The notes beneath the pieces are model-generated. The model saw nothing but the letters and a program-made list of their open reading frames with translations, ran no database searches and was not told the DNA's origin. Made by a program: the position numbers and the translations under genes. DNA of 64,000 nt from Nilaparvata lugens (lineage: Eukaryota > Arthropoda > Insecta > Hemiptera > Delphacidae), in NCBI RefSeq assembly GCF_014356525.2, contig NC_052509.1:33840584-33904583 (forward strand), written 5' to 3'. Of the stretch, positions 49,115-61,259 are shown piece after piece (position 1 is the first letter of the stretch; every line of letters begins with the position of its first letter).

Positions 49115-50663
49115 CCCTTCCCGTGCGAATGTTGATAGTTGAGCTTGAATATTAAAATTAAATAAGTATTTTTATCTTTTATTTAAATAGTTTTGATATT
49201 GTATTATTCAATACTATTAAATATTGGTAGCTATCTATAATAGTAATATTACTTCTATGTATCATAGATAAGTTATCTGTGTAAATTGAATTTCAATATA
49301 CTTATGCGAACTCTTACTCACGAACAGACCGACAGGTCCATGTGAGTACAGTTTCAATTATTTTGTGAAATAGTTTAAACATAGATATAATTTTCTTTAA
49401 ATTAGTATATTTACTTATGTTTTATAAGTATTTTTTTGTGAAACAATAAATCAATTCAATTCAATTCAAATAGTTTGTGTATCAGTGTGGATGTGCTTAT
49501 GGTATTGGATGTCGTTCAGTTATAAATGTTATTTATTCTATTGATAAAATTTTTGTCCATAATTTGTTATTATATTCTTCAATTGTTATAAGTTTTGGAA
49601 TTTTGAATTCTCAATTTGTTTTATTTTTTTCATAAGTATTTGAAATCTTTGTATTTATCATTTTTGAATTAGGTGTTGTTTGTATTATTTATTATTGCAT
49701 AAGTTCGTCTTATTTTTATCATTATTTTTCTTTTTTCATTTGCATCTGTAAAATTTTTATTGTTAAGGTGACATTTTTGGGGAAACCCGTTGTCCCCATT
49801 GTGAATAAATAAATAAATGAACTATTGATTGCGTGCAATAACGCATGCAATTAATAACTAAAATAACATAGTATTGTCTCTCGAACTTTCTTTCCTTTGA
49901 ACTCGAGCTGTCCTGTTGCCAGTATGTCTTGAAGGAGATTAGCTTTAGATGTTAGCATTTTTGCTACACCAACCCCAACAGCCATTAGCCGTTTTCACAC
50001 CGATATCTCGCCGACACGACGACACGACATACAGACAGGATTTACTCTGATGGACATTATAAGATGAGGCTGCGGTTTATAACTGCGCGAGGTCTAATGT
50101 TCACAGAATTACTAGTTACTTATGGGCTGCATCAATCGAGATCAACACTTTCTTTAACCAAATGATCAAATGCTCTTACCAGACAGCTGACCTAAATTAA
50201 AATTCACCTCGGTCGGTTGATGTGACCCAGAAAAATAAATTTCATAATATCATCCTAGCTGTTTCAAACTCCAAAAATCTGGTGTAGCACACTCACACAA
50301 CTTTCCTTGCCGTTATGAAAATTGATCACCTGACACTAGTGTCCACGCACATTTCAAGTTTACAGGACAATAACGCTGGGGACATACGAGGTCTACTATC
50401 TCTTCATAGTGAATCATTTAATAGATTCGACAGTTGCCAACAGTTTGCAATTGGATAATCACATTTTCTCTAATTTCATGCTTATTTTCAATTTTGGGTG
50501 AAAATATTACTGAACATTAATTATTGTAGAGATTTTCATGTTCAATCTTTTCCACTCAAAATATTTTGTTCCAAGTGTATCTGAAGCCTGATAATTGGGA
50601 ATCTGAAATCAAACTTTACATAGAAGGGGCGGAGCTCCTGAAATTTTTGCAGATATGGTACTT

Positions 50664-50767
50664 GTGGCAGTTGATAGAGCTTACCGATGACTATTTTAGG
50701 TATAACTTCATAATCGTGGCAGTTGATAGAGCTTACCGATGACTATTTTAGGTATAATCATGTTATT
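50664..50767 (+). repeat. 52-bp tandem duplication
   Basis: GTGGCAGTTGATAGAGCTTA occurs at 50664 and again at 50716, each followed by CCGATGACTATTTTAGGTAT. Identity over the unit is almost complete, so it is recent. Confidence 0.93.
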
Positions 50768-50833
50768 TATTTTATACTGTAATGTTTTTTTTTATTGATG
50801 TAATTAATTTTTATTTCATATTGATGTATCTTA

Positions 50834-50868
50834 TGTGTGTGTGTGTGTGTGTGGTGTGTGTGTGTGTG
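50834..50868. repeat. (TG)n microsatellite
   Basis: Short TG run with one GGTG interruption, beside a family III copy. Confidence 0.93.
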
Positions 50869-50879
50869 AATAAATAAAT

Positions 50880-51070
50880 TGAATTGAATCAAAATCGTTG
50901 GAGCTGTTTTCGAGAAAATCGCGAAAAACCCTGTTTTTGACAACATTTTCGCCATTTTAGCCGCCATCTTGAATCGCATTCGATCGAAATTGTTCGGATA
51001 CTTATACTGTAAGGAGCTTACGTTCCAAATTTCAAGTAATTCCGTTAATTGGGAGATGAGATATCGTTAT
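50880..51070 (-). repeat. Dispersed repeat family III, inverted copy
   Basis: The reverse complement has the same order as 13470-13640: AATTTGGAACG-type and ACTTATACTG-type blocks, a CAAGATGGCGGCTAAAATGG-like block and TTTTCTCGAAAACAGCTCCAA. Confidence 0.55.
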
Positions 51071-51648
51071 AAGGCAAATGGACTACCCATTATCATTGTA
51101 TAGGTACAGGCGTATACAGCATGTTCAGCGTATACAGCGGCGTAAGACAAAGACAATGTGTTCACATAATTCGAGTTGCATTCTTCCGGTAGCCTGCCTC
51201 CAACTAGAACCTAGTAACTTCTCCAGTAACCTGTGAAAAAGTAACTGGAATCGTGAAAACCAAGCATATCGGTGCTGACATCAGAGCTTTTCAGGATATG
51301 GTATCTTTGTTTCTATCCTAGAATTCAATGAAATCACCTGTCAAAAGAAAATCATGATTTGATTAAGTTGAGAAAATTGATAATTCTATTTATGAAAAGT
51401 CACATAATAATCTCAGTTACATGATATTACATTCACTTATATTGTTGAAGATAGGGCACCCATTCCAGTTCCCTAGCTTTAAAGGGAGTATATATGGGAA
51501 AATCTTCATCTCTCTCGATATCCCCAAAAATAAATATTTTAAATGTATTTCCGAAGGTACTAGATAGTTTAATTATATAGTAAAACAAGTTTTCAAATTA
51601 GGTAATGTTGATTGTTTATGATGAGGCAAGTGAATGTGATGTTTTCAG

Positions 51649-51830
51649 ACTGAGCAGAGGATGTGTGCGGCATGCGGCGAGGCAATCGTGGACAAGTACC
51701 TGCTGCAAGTGTCGGGTCGCACGTGGCATGCGGCTTGCCTGCGCTGTTGCGTGTGTCAACTGGCGCTCGACCGACAGCCGTCCTGCTTCATCCGCGACGA
51801 CGCCGTCTACTGCAAGGCCGACTATGCCAA
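51649..51830 (+). CDS. LIM-domain exon, probable LIM-homeobox (Arrowhead/Lhx6-8-like) gene, partial
   Basis: The frame encodes one complete LIM zinc-binding domain: CAAC, WHAAC, CLRC, CVC and, 18 residues later, CKAD. All eight zinc ligands (C2-HC then C2-CD) are present at normal spacing. LIM domains bind protein partners such as Ldb cofactors; in LIM-homeobox factors the pair regulates DNA-binding in neuronal and epithelial fate. The exon is preceded by a TTTTCAG acceptor (51642-51648) and followed by GTCTGT at 51831, giving 182 nt with phase 0 entry and phase 2 exit. GC content is far above the surroundings. The wording of the domain (DKYLLQVSGRTWH to VYCKADYA) looks most like LIM1 of Arrowhead/Lhx6-8, but LIM-only or other LIM-HD proteins are possible. 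LIM2 and the homeodomain are not in this window on the plus strand, so the gene continues through large introns outside it. Confidence 0.85.
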
Positions 51831-54337
51831 GTCTGTATCCAATCAACCACAATTAATTATAGTCTAGTTGAACAAAAATGTATTCCATAAAGATATCTTG
51901 CCATAAAGTAGCACTATTGTTAATACTTGGATCCAAGTTTTAATTTTGAAAAAACTTATATAAAATATTAGTAAATAGCAGGTAACCCGTGCTCCGCAAA
52001 AGTCTCTTTAAAGCACAAATAGATTGAATTTAGTGTTATAGTTAGTTCCTTACTGATATTGAAACTATTAACAACTGTAATAATTTACAATATAGAGAAA
52101 CAATTTGATTGAGATTACATCTTACGTAAACTTTTCACAATCTATTGAATAGTTTTGGTTATTGAAATTATAATTATCCGATTATAATGTTAACAAAAAT
52201 GAAAATAGACCTTAACCATCCTATGTAAATTATTCAAGAATATTTATTCAAAATTTCAAGTTAATAAGTTTATTAGTTCAGACGTGATTATGTGTAATTC
52301 GTGTATTTCCTATCGCGTACATGTATTGGCCAATTCTCATCTTTATCATATTATAGATAATAATATATTAGAATAATGTTCTGGTGAGTAAATTTGATTG
52401 TTGTCATCATGTCTCAATATATAGAATATGATAGAAACACTTCACTCACATGGGCTACTTTTTAACAAATTAATAAAAACAATATAAACATATTAAAGTA
52501 CCTTTATTTTTAAAAACTTCAAAATAGATCAACAACTAGTTTCGACCCTAACTTAGGTCATTTTCAATCAACATTTTCAATCATTTTTAATCAACAACTA
52601 GTTTTGACCCTAACTTAGGTCGTTTCAACAGAAACTTTCAAGTTGAAAATGACCTAAGTGAGGGTCGAAACTAGTTGTTGATCTATTTTAAAGTTTTTAA
52701 AAATAAATAGTACTTCAAGATTTTTATATTGTTCTTCAAAATTTTATATTGTTTTTATTAATTAGAATATGATAGTTATGTTCTTCGCTTCTCAGATTGA
52801 GATTCAGATAAAAGATTGAGGGAGAGATTAGAATGGAAGAACTGTAATAGAAGAATAATTGAAGAAATAACTAAAGAACAGTAGAATCAGAAATATTTAG
52901 TCTAGGTGACGAAAACTATTAGAAATACCATTAGGACACAATATTGATGATGGAACCTGACAAAGACAAGTTTTGAGTATACTGCTGCAATCAAAAGGGG
53001 AATTTCACAAAACGACAGGACTTTGACATGAACATCAGACAAGGGTTGAGATTGAGAAATCTTCATCATCTCGATTGATTCAAATGCATATTTGTTAACT
53101 AGTAGGATAGTGAGTGAATTATTGATCATTTATTTATTTATCCATCTGTGAAAAATCACTTATCATTGGAATTAAATCATCCTTATTTATTGGAATGATA
53201 CTGGAAGAGGGAAAACAGGCGAACCCTTTAATATCCCTCTACCAAATTTAGATTAATATCAGTTCGAGATAAGGTTATGTCACTATAATTTTCCACTCCA
53301 CATCACAATTTTCTGTCCGAAAATATTTGTATTTGATATTTAGAAATTAGAAATTTGAAATATGGCAAAGCTGGAATATCATACTGGTATATCATAATCA
53401 CATAACTTAATATTTATTTTTAATTATCCATTCTCATAAATGTATAATCCTCATATATCATCTCCTCAAAATGGTAGACAAATAATCAGGAGGTGAACAT
53501 TCATTCATGAAGCAATACAAAAATCCAATTTGTATTAAAATCATGTAGCCTACATATACAGAAGCAACAAGGATTTCATGGGAAATAGAAAACAAAAGGA
53601 ACCAACTAGACAGAGCCTACTGCACATCACATAAAACATAAGTAGAAACATAAGGCACATCAGCCACGTAGGTGGTGCTTGGAAGCATTAACAACATACA
53701 CAGGAAAATGAAACGAACGAATTAATTGTGTGTTGTCCAGATTATTCCACCTTTTTTATTAGTTTTTCTGTCAAGCCGGGGCGCCAGTAGCTACTAGCAG
53801 TAATCAACAGTTCTGTAGCCACCGGAAATACGGTTGCTTGTTGTTCTACTGTTCACGTATTTATATATAAGTATATATTCATCTATACTGCCTGCCTTTC
53901 GCGGTTGTTCAATATATAACAACGATATCTATAGTCTTGCTCCTGTAGGAGTCGAGAAAATATGGTAATGGCCGACTCCTTGTAAGTTTGGAATTCAGTT
54001 CACTGATTTACGAAGTCTTCCACTGTTTTCCATGTTGTGGCTCCCCTCTCATCCCTTGGCCTTCTATTACTCTTGAAGTCATCGCTTTTGCTCTTCTGAC
54101 TGAATGCTTTCCAGACTCTAAACCCGGTTCAGACAGAATTTGTTGCAGGAGAAAAACATGCATCTGAACAGGATTGGTTCTTGAATGGATTGAGTAGCCT
54201 ACAAGATACAAATAATAGGCTCGTTCTGTAAGATTTTTCAGTAATTGAGAGGTCTGAAAGACGTCTGAGAGACGTGTAAGAGGAAATACATGCTCCTATT
54301 ATCATATTTATCAGGTATAGATATGAAAGGATTCAAC
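51831..54337 (+). other. Probable intron downstream of the LIM exon
   Basis: AT-rich; one fold-back (52468-52760) and no further recognisable exon. A short CAGGTAACCCGTGCTCCGCAAA string at 51979-52000 looks like the start of a repeat. The 53750-53990 stretch is GC-richer, without coding signal. Confidence 0.45.
52468..52760. mobile_element. Fold-back element with AACTAGTTTCGACC arms
   Basis: Both ends begin AATTAATAAAAACAATATAA (inverted) and each arm has TTTTTAAAAACTT, ATAGATCAACAACTAGTTTC and GACC(C/T)...CTTAGGTCATTTTCAA. Arms are about 110 bp. Extra internal partial copies of the ACTAGTTT block occur at 52590. A related single arm lies at 30030-30100. Confidence 0.78.
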
Positions 54338-54641
54338 TTAAAGGTGCGTACAGACTTTCGCTTTGCTCCGCAATCGAACGTCTCACGAGCAGATCGATTG
54401 ATGATCGACCGGTGAGCAAGAGTGGAACGCGAGAAGAGCGTGTAAAGGTGCGTACAGAAATACGCGCATCCAACACGCTCTGCGCACGCTCCGCGCACGC
54501 TCCGCAGTCGCTCCGATCATGAACGTTACGGGAGATGTGAGCTCTTCTCGCGTTCCACTCTTGCTCCCCGGTAGATCATCAATCGATCTGCTCGAGTGAC
54601 GTTCGATTGCTGAGCAGAGCGAAAGTCTGTACGCATCTTAA
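54338..54641. mobile_element. TTAA-flanked MITE, 304 bp (piggyBac-like ends)
   Basis: TTAA is present at both ends (54338-54341 and 54638-54641). Inside, the arms are long imperfect inverted repeats: the left one reads AGGTGCGTACAGACTTTCGC, the right one the reverse complement with GATGCGTACAGACTTTCGC, and both go on with GCAATCGAACGTC, GAGCAGATCGATTGATGATC and GAGTGGAACGCGAGAAGAGC. A second AAGGTGCGTACAGAAATACG start lies at about 54445, so another copy may be nested. TTAA duplication is the piggyBac hallmark; no transposase is present. Confidence 0.82.
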
Positions 54642-55141
54642 CAGAGGTGTAACACGTCATTAGTAGAACATTTTCAATTTGGTTCAGATAGTAACATGAA
54701 AAAGGGATGAGAGATTTTTATAAAACTTTAAATAGCCTAACGTTTCATGAGCTGTTTTCAGTGTTCTCAAGGATTATGATCAACAAATTGGAGTATTATT
54801 GACAGGAGGATTCTACTTGTTTTCCTTTTCGCTATCCTGTGAAACTAGGAGAAAATAAGTTATAAGTATAAAATCAGTCAACGACCGACACAGCACGGTT
54901 ATGTATCTGATAGGTATCAGATACATATCCAATTCGAGTTTAGATTATTTAGTGGATAAAACAATTATATTTATGTATCTTACAATGATGACTATGTTTG
55001 ATACCTTCTTAAAACTGAATTCTAATTGAATTCAAATTGAATTTGAGCACAATATTAGGTAATAGGCCTAGGCAATGTAGTTTCGTTGACGAACTACTCA
55101 ACTCACAACGCTCATTTTGAAAGGTTGCAGGTTGTATTTCA
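54642..55141 (+). other. Non-coding DNA
   Basis: Nothing recognisable. It ends in a TTGTATTTCAG stretch that could be a splice acceptor for the following candidate. Confidence 0.4.
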
Positions 55142-55383
55142 GTAGCAGTAAACAAGCTACCAACGTTGTAGCCACACAAAATAAGCCATACACACCACGC
55201 AATGAAGAATGTCAAGTGACCGTACATGAAGAATCGCCGTCTCCACCCAAACGACAGACGTCTTTAGAAAAATGTGAAAAATCTAAGCCAGTCAGCCAGG
55301 TCAGCCGGTGAATATGAATGGCCGGACCAAGAGCGGAACGGATCGCACCCGGCGGAGAAAAAATCGAAGAATAAGCCGTAGAT
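55142..55383 (+). pseudogene. Candidate coding remnant or exon, function unknown
   Basis: A GC-richer block with two overlapping open frames. The first (to a stop at 55309-55311) is Lys/Ser/Pro/Glu-rich (TVHEESPSPPKRQTSLEKCE). A frame one base over, open from about 55262, continues with GEYEWPDQERNGSHPAEKKS and stops at about 55383. It reads like one hydrophilic protein tail with a single frameshift, or an exon with a CAG/GTCAGC donor at 55299-55300. A TTTCAG acceptor precedes it (55136-55141). I recognise no domain. It could be a retrotransposon gag remnant or a real exon of the LIM gene or another gene. Confidence 0.3.
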
Positions 55384-56284
55384 AAAGGAATGACTTATGC
55401 ATATTTATGTAATTGTGAAGAAGCAACTGTGGTACCTGTGAGTACACATGAAGTGGTCCCACTAGTAATTTGTCCATCTTTACCTAACAATAGGGTCGGT
55501 TGCTTTGCTCAGGTTCCCCCTCTCCACCGCCCCTTGTCTTATCACCTTTTCGGTCATTTTTCAGTTTCCTCAGCCTCCTCAGTCACTTCTCTATTCTACA
55601 CCCCTTTCTCCCCTTTTTTCTCTACTTGCACCCATCATCCTACACAAGGAAACCTTCTCCTCGAAACATTGTACGTATACTCATGTATGTACAGTACAAT
55701 ATCAGTGCCCGTTCTTTTCTTATTCGTATTCGAATCCTATTCCAACCGATTCCATATTCTTGTCGTTCTTTGTGCATGCTTTGTTTGTACGTTCACCGCG
55801 CAGTCTACTCCAGTTGCATCAGGTTCGGGTATTCTTGAAAGAAACGGGTATTGATAGATTGAATAAATGAGTAGACCAAATACGTATAAATATATCAAGC
55901 AAGCCAAAGATGATGTTGAGAATTCAACATGTTGAGATGTCGACTGAATTCAAGTTCCAATGTTTTAATGCTTTCAAGCCAATAATGCCAAAAAGTGCAC
56001 AATCCAGTTCTACTGCTATCTTCATAGATAGGTAGGACTGAAATTCTGAACATCATTCAGTTACTACTGAATGAATATAAATGGAAGAACTCTCGATTCT
56101 ATCTTGAGTAATATCCCGTTGAATGTTTCCAGGAAAGATGATCCCACGCTTGCTGAAAATAGTCACCACCCTGCTCTTGTTTTTTCACATTGAAATGACT
56201 CACGTAGCTTTCCTTCCCATTAGAATTTCTTACTATAATTTTAAAAAGCAGATTTTCATAAGCTTTATATAACTTTACAAAATT
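55384..56284. other. C/T-rich non-coding stretch
   Basis: 55500-55650 is pyrimidine-rich on the plus strand and yields three overlapping Ser/Pro/Phe-rich frames, none with a domain. The rest is unremarkable. Confidence 0.45.
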
Positions 56285-57815
56285 CGGATTGGGACAGTTT
56301 ATACTTGATTGAGGATGTTGATAAAGCCGTTGAGTATTATTATGATTTGTTGTTTAAGGCTATGAATCAATGTATTCCAACAATAAATAAAATAAGTAGT
56401 ATTAAGTATCCACTTCAGTTTAACAATGATTTCATAAAAAATCTCAAATTAAAAAATAAGTTAGCCCGTTTGAGAAAGTTTTCAAATCATTATAAGGAAA
56501 GGTTTCGAGAAGTTCGAACTAAACTGAAGTTTCAAATAGCAGTTGCATATCACAGCTACATAACAGGTGTACAAAACAGTGCTAAAACTAACATTAAAAG
56601 TTTTTGAAACTACGTGAACGATAGAAGAGCAAATAGAACTGTACCTGGGGAATATGAAATTGACAATGTGAAGATTCCTGCTAGAGAAGTATCTCAAGAA
56701 TTTGCTGATCATTTTGCGTCTGTTTATGATAATGATACTCACTTTGTTTTCGATGACATAGTAGGTCCCAATAACGATTTTAAAATAAACGGTGTCTCAG
56801 ACACTTTTAATATAAGAAATATTACTGAGGGAAAAATTGCTGAATCTATTAAAAACCTAAAACCTAAAAGATTTTGTGGTCCAGATAGCATACCCCCCTA
56901 TATAATAAAGGGCTGTGGGGAAATTCTGATTAAGCCTCTACACTATTCATTCAACCTGTCCATCCGTAAAAACAAGTTTTCTAGTAGATGGAAGGAGGCA
57001 AGAGTCACTCCAATTCCTAAGGGTGGAAAATTAAATGATTTGAAAAACTTCAGGCCAATATCCAACTTGAATGTAACTGCAAAAGTATTCGAGTATGTAC
57101 TGTTTGAGCATATTTTCAATAATTTTAAAAACATTATAACGGTTAGTCAGCATGGTTTCCTTAAAAACGATCAACTTTCAGTAATCTTCTCCTATTTACT
57201 AATTACATTTCAAGTCACCTTGATAAAGGCATACGTGTTGATGAAATTTACCTCGATTATTCCAGAGATTTTGATAAGGTTGACCACAAAATCCTTCTGC
57301 AGAAAATGTTTGCCTTTGGTTTCACGTCCGAAACGGTTGCCTTCTTCCACTCATACCTTAGTCAGCGTTTATTCTTTGTGTATTTCAATAATATAAGATC
57401 AAAATGTTTCACGAGTGGTTCAGGTGTGCCCCAGGGGAGAAATCTTGGGCCTCTTTTGTTCCTTTTACTCATTTATGACATTCCAGAGTGTATTAAAAAC
57501 ATGAATTGTCTTATTTATGCAGATGATGTTAAAATTTATCGAACTATACAGGATGATCAGGACTCTCAGAGGATTTAGGCAGGTTGAATGATTGGAGTGA
57601 AAGAAACAATCTGGCATTAAATGTGAAGAAATGTAAATTTATTGTCTTTACTAGACAGCAACAGATTTTTGCTGACTACAAATTACTAGATGAACATCTT
57701 GAAAGAGTTTATGTGATTAAGGATTTGGGTGTCTACATAGACTCCACTCTCACCTTCAGAGATCACATAAATTACATCCTTAATTATTCAAACCTTGAGA
57801 AATGGACTTTGTAGA
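56285..57815 (+). mobile_element. LINE-E: internal LINE fragment
   Basis: Both ends truncated: starts between APE and RT and stops in the RT thumb at about 57815, where repeat sequence begins. No 3' tail. YADDVK box, so it differs from the other LINEs here. Confidence 0.8.
56285..57815 (+). pseudogene. LINE-E reverse transcriptase with nonsense and frameshift changes
   Basis: The first block (to 56607) is the helical APE-RT linker; it stops at TGA (56605-56607) immediately before NYVNDRR, where relatives usually have FW, so a tryptophan codon likely became a stop. The RT fingers follow: CGPDSIPPYIIKGC, ARVTPIPKGGKLNDLKNFRP and SQHGFLK. A frame change near 57180-57300 precedes the palm (SGVPQGRNLGPLLF and catalytic YADDVKIYR). 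A TAG at 57576-57578 and the restart at 57584 need another frame change before the WSERNNLALNVKKCKFI and IKDLGVYID thumb blocks. The first palm aspartate lies in the shifted stretch at about 57260. Not functional. Confidence 0.85.
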
Positions 57816-57829
57816 GCAGTCATAAAAAG

Positions 57830-58015
57830 AACACATAGTCGAGCTGATATTTCATCTGTGGAACAGCTGTTTTGACTAATTTTAAAAAAATCATCGGATT
57901 TCACAATTTACACAAAGGAAACAGTACTCTGAAAACAATTATATATACACATAATATACAGTAGTCTGATCGTAGTTTAAAATATGTTGCCGCCAATCGT
58001 CATTATGTTAAAAAT
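57830..58015 (+). repeat. Dispersed repeat shared with 13.93-14.11 kb
   Basis: GAACAGCTGTTTTGACTAA, TTTTAAAAAAATC, ACAAAGGAAA and a closing ATCGTCATTATGTTA match 13965-14110 in order and orientation. It starts right where LINE-E ends. Confidence 0.6.
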
Positions 58016-60529
58016 TAGTCTCTCCTGTCTTTATTTAGAACTATCAAGTTAGAACGTTTAAGTTTTCGTCACAGTACCATTGTAAGCTGCACTAGAAAAT
58101 ATTCGGACTGGTATAGTTGCCGATGGAATATTGTGGACTCGTTTGACTCCAGATTTCCCTAGTGAATTTATTATTCTAAGATGTTTCATGAATCCAGTCA
58201 TCAGTATTTAATGACGGAGATGACATTATCAAGGCGTAATGAGAAAATTGAATTCTCTATTCTCTATCCCATTAATGCCTATCCTGCTCCCGTATGATGA
58301 AATTGTTAAAAAAAACTGAGGAAGGATGAATTTGAAATAACTTCAAAAGATAATAAAGGATGTAAAAATTCGTTTCCCTTTCACATTTGCAGAGCTTCTC
58401 CAGAAGGAATAATTGTTTGGACCCCTGTCGAGAGTCGAGGTCAACAATAGTCAAGCACGCTATAGTCAACTTCACGATAAATAATTTGTCTGGGATTCAC
58501 AAAAATCGCGTTTTCTTACTCCGTTGAAAGAGACGTTTCCTTCAATCGAGGGTAAAACAACGGAAGCATGAGAAATATCACTAATTTTATCCGAAAATCA
58601 CAATATTTTTTGTTAAACGTGAGTCTTTTCCTTCCTTTGTTACGTTCTAGTGCGCATGCTCATTCAACATCAATAGAACTGGCGCCAAGACCTATTTAAT
58701 TCCAGGTTCTTAATTAGGTGACATAATTCTGCTCCTGTTAGTCACCATTATTATAATTCCAAACAAGGATTCAGAACAGGAAGCTCATGCATATTTATAA
58801 CTTGAAGGAAGCTCTCAAGAGAACTGTATGTGAGCCCATCTTATTCTGCCCAGATTCAGGACCTGAAATGTTTCATGATTACTCAATTTATCGAAGCCAG
58901 CTATTCATGTTTTCTACATACTGGCAAGAATTTTTATTCTAGTTGTCCTGTACTCTAATAATATACTCACCACTATACCACGTACTCTAATATACAACAT
59001 ACCAACAAAATTCAATCGAATTATCTTGGAGATGTCTTGTAGAGGTGTTAAAGAGAAGTAAGTTGTTTCCATCAAAGCTTCTTCAGAACTACTTGATGTG
59101 TGATGTCAACAAGTTTTTAGAAAAGGTGATCTATCAAAAAATGTATGATCTATCATAATGTTTCAACTTATGGTAGCCTAGGTGAATTGATAATCGCAGT
59201 TTCGAAAAAAGAAACCTGTGAGAGTATAAATTTAATGTGGTTCTCAAATATAATGATATCTATGAGAGAAAACAATTAATCGCCAAAGCCCCATTTCTGG
59301 TTTTTCTCATTACATCGAAATATGAATGGCCAAATGTTATTTATATAAATTCCAGAGTGTAATAGTTTGGACTTCAATAACTGTTTTTCTCTCACAGTTG
59401 AGAACTCTTTAATCGCTTGTGAGAATATATTCTACTAAATTTTTAGTAAGAATTCGAGCGAATAGAACTCGAAATGGGAATCAAATAATATATGAACCAG
59501 TGAATTGTTCTTCTCATCAAAGCCAAATTTTGCCGAATAGAAGACCTAAATTGAGAGATCACCTCTATCGAGTAGAAGATTTGAGATTGAAAGATTGAAT
59601 TGAGAGATTAAAATTGGAAGCAACCTATAAAGCAGCCGTTCTTCTTGCCATCAACCGACGAGGTTCGACATCGTTTAAAACAGGACATAAAAACAGTTCA
59701 AAGTGATACGAGATCGGATGTGACCTTTCAAGAGTAGCAGCAGCAACCAAGATCAACAACAAATCGAAAAACGATATCACTCGAGATACAAATGAAAAAA
59801 TACAGCAATCTCGTCTTAATAGTTTCTTTGTTTATTTGTGACAGCCGACAAGGTTCGGGGTGCTATCGACCACCCCCTGCTGACACTCTCACACTCTTAC
59901 ACTATACGAAATTCTACACTGACGCTATACCTCTACAGTGAAAAGCCAGCTCACGTTCTTGTCAGAACGATGACGGCTCATCGACAGTTCACATCTTGAT
60001 TTGATTGGAGCTGGTAGGGTCAATGTGTTCGATATTATATCGAGTTGAATGTATATGTCATGATGCTCACGTCAACCCTAGGGTTGTGCACTGGTAATGG
60101 TAGGGAAATTATGATTATGAGAGATCCATGTACTCACGGTTTTAGGTGGGTTTCGAACCATTGGGAAGGCGTTCTAGAGCTTATATCTGACAGCGAAGCT
60201 GGCCTCAAGCAGTCTTGATATCAACAGGAGCAGCTAACCGAGAATAATAATTCACTTATTCAATCTCAGCCTCAGCAATAAGAAATCATTCTCCAAATTG
60301 ATATAGCTCCCAATTATTTATTCTTGAATATCGTACTTGAATGCTATAATTTTTCCGTGAAATCATACTTCAATGTGGTATTGAGATCCCAGTGAACTGG
60401 TAAAGGATGAGTTAGAAGCGGTACTAGGAAAAAAATGGAAAGATAATGTGTAAGTTCTGTGTATAGTAGATTGTTCCAGTTCTAATCGTAAATTGTTCCA
60501 TCACGTGACTAGTGCAAAATGTTCCCATG
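58016..60529. other. Non-coding DNA
   Basis: No supportable gene or clear repeat. Short frames lack features. Confidence 0.45.
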
Positions 60530-61000
60530 GAACGCCATTTCAAAATCTTTGTTTCAAGCTTTTGGCGCGCACATATAAAGTTGATTTACACTAAAATGTG
60601 TCATTTACTAGCTGCTTGAATGAAGAAAGGCTGTTTTACAAACCTACCGTCTAGAAAAGTGTAAATTTCTTTTATTCTATTACTCTCAAATTTTCTATCG
60701 AGAAAAATTCATTTAATGAATGGTTATCAAACATCATATTGTTGGTTATGTATTCTAATCTATGCTATGGTAAACAAACTATCAGCGCATGCGCAGAGAA
60801 GCAAGCAGATTACAATTATCGACCAATGAGAGCTCAGATAGTTGGAACTGTACCAGGTCGTACAATTTACCACACTTCGACTGTGGGGCAGGATTTTGGA
60901 ACTGGAACAGGTTTCTGGAACAGAATCTGTCAAAATTCCTCCCATGGAACGCGGAACTTTTTACTTGGTAAATTGTGAATCGGACAATAATTTACCACAT
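60530..61000 (+). repeat. Dispersed repeat family IV, copy 2
   Basis: Shares GTCATTTACTAGCTGC, GACCAATGAGAGCTCA, and AACTTTTTACTTGGTAAATTG with 7515-7920. Overlapping open frames (60739-61138) derive from the repeat and are not conserved in copy 1. Confidence 0.6.
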
Positions 61001-61259
61001 TCCATGTACGCAGAACGGGCCCATTGTCTGAGAGTTCCTGCACTTCAAGTCCTAAGTTTGAATAATCGGTTTTATAATGTCTTCATCACTTTTCGATCTT
61101 CAAGTTTCGGACAAATATTTGTATCCGTTTATCACTAAAATATTTTTCAAACAAGAAGTTGAGATTGTTGTTTAAATGTATTGAAATTTTAGTATCTATT
61201 GATTGGGTTCGATATTTTCTACTTTGGTTAGATCATCGCTTTAACTTAACATAGTACTT

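Larger units (their letters stand above)
49471..51648. other. Intergenic or intronic DNA before the LIM exon
   Basis: Contains the possible far end of LINE-D (AAAT run, 49803-49820), a block at 50250-50310 shared inverted with 14165-14200, a 52-bp tandem duplication, a (TG)n tract and a family III copy. No gene besides the exon that starts at 51649. Confidence 0.5.

Noticed and set aside
60739..61138. Overlapping frames of 60-98 codons
   Set aside because: Within repeat family IV; not open in the copy at 7.5 kb.
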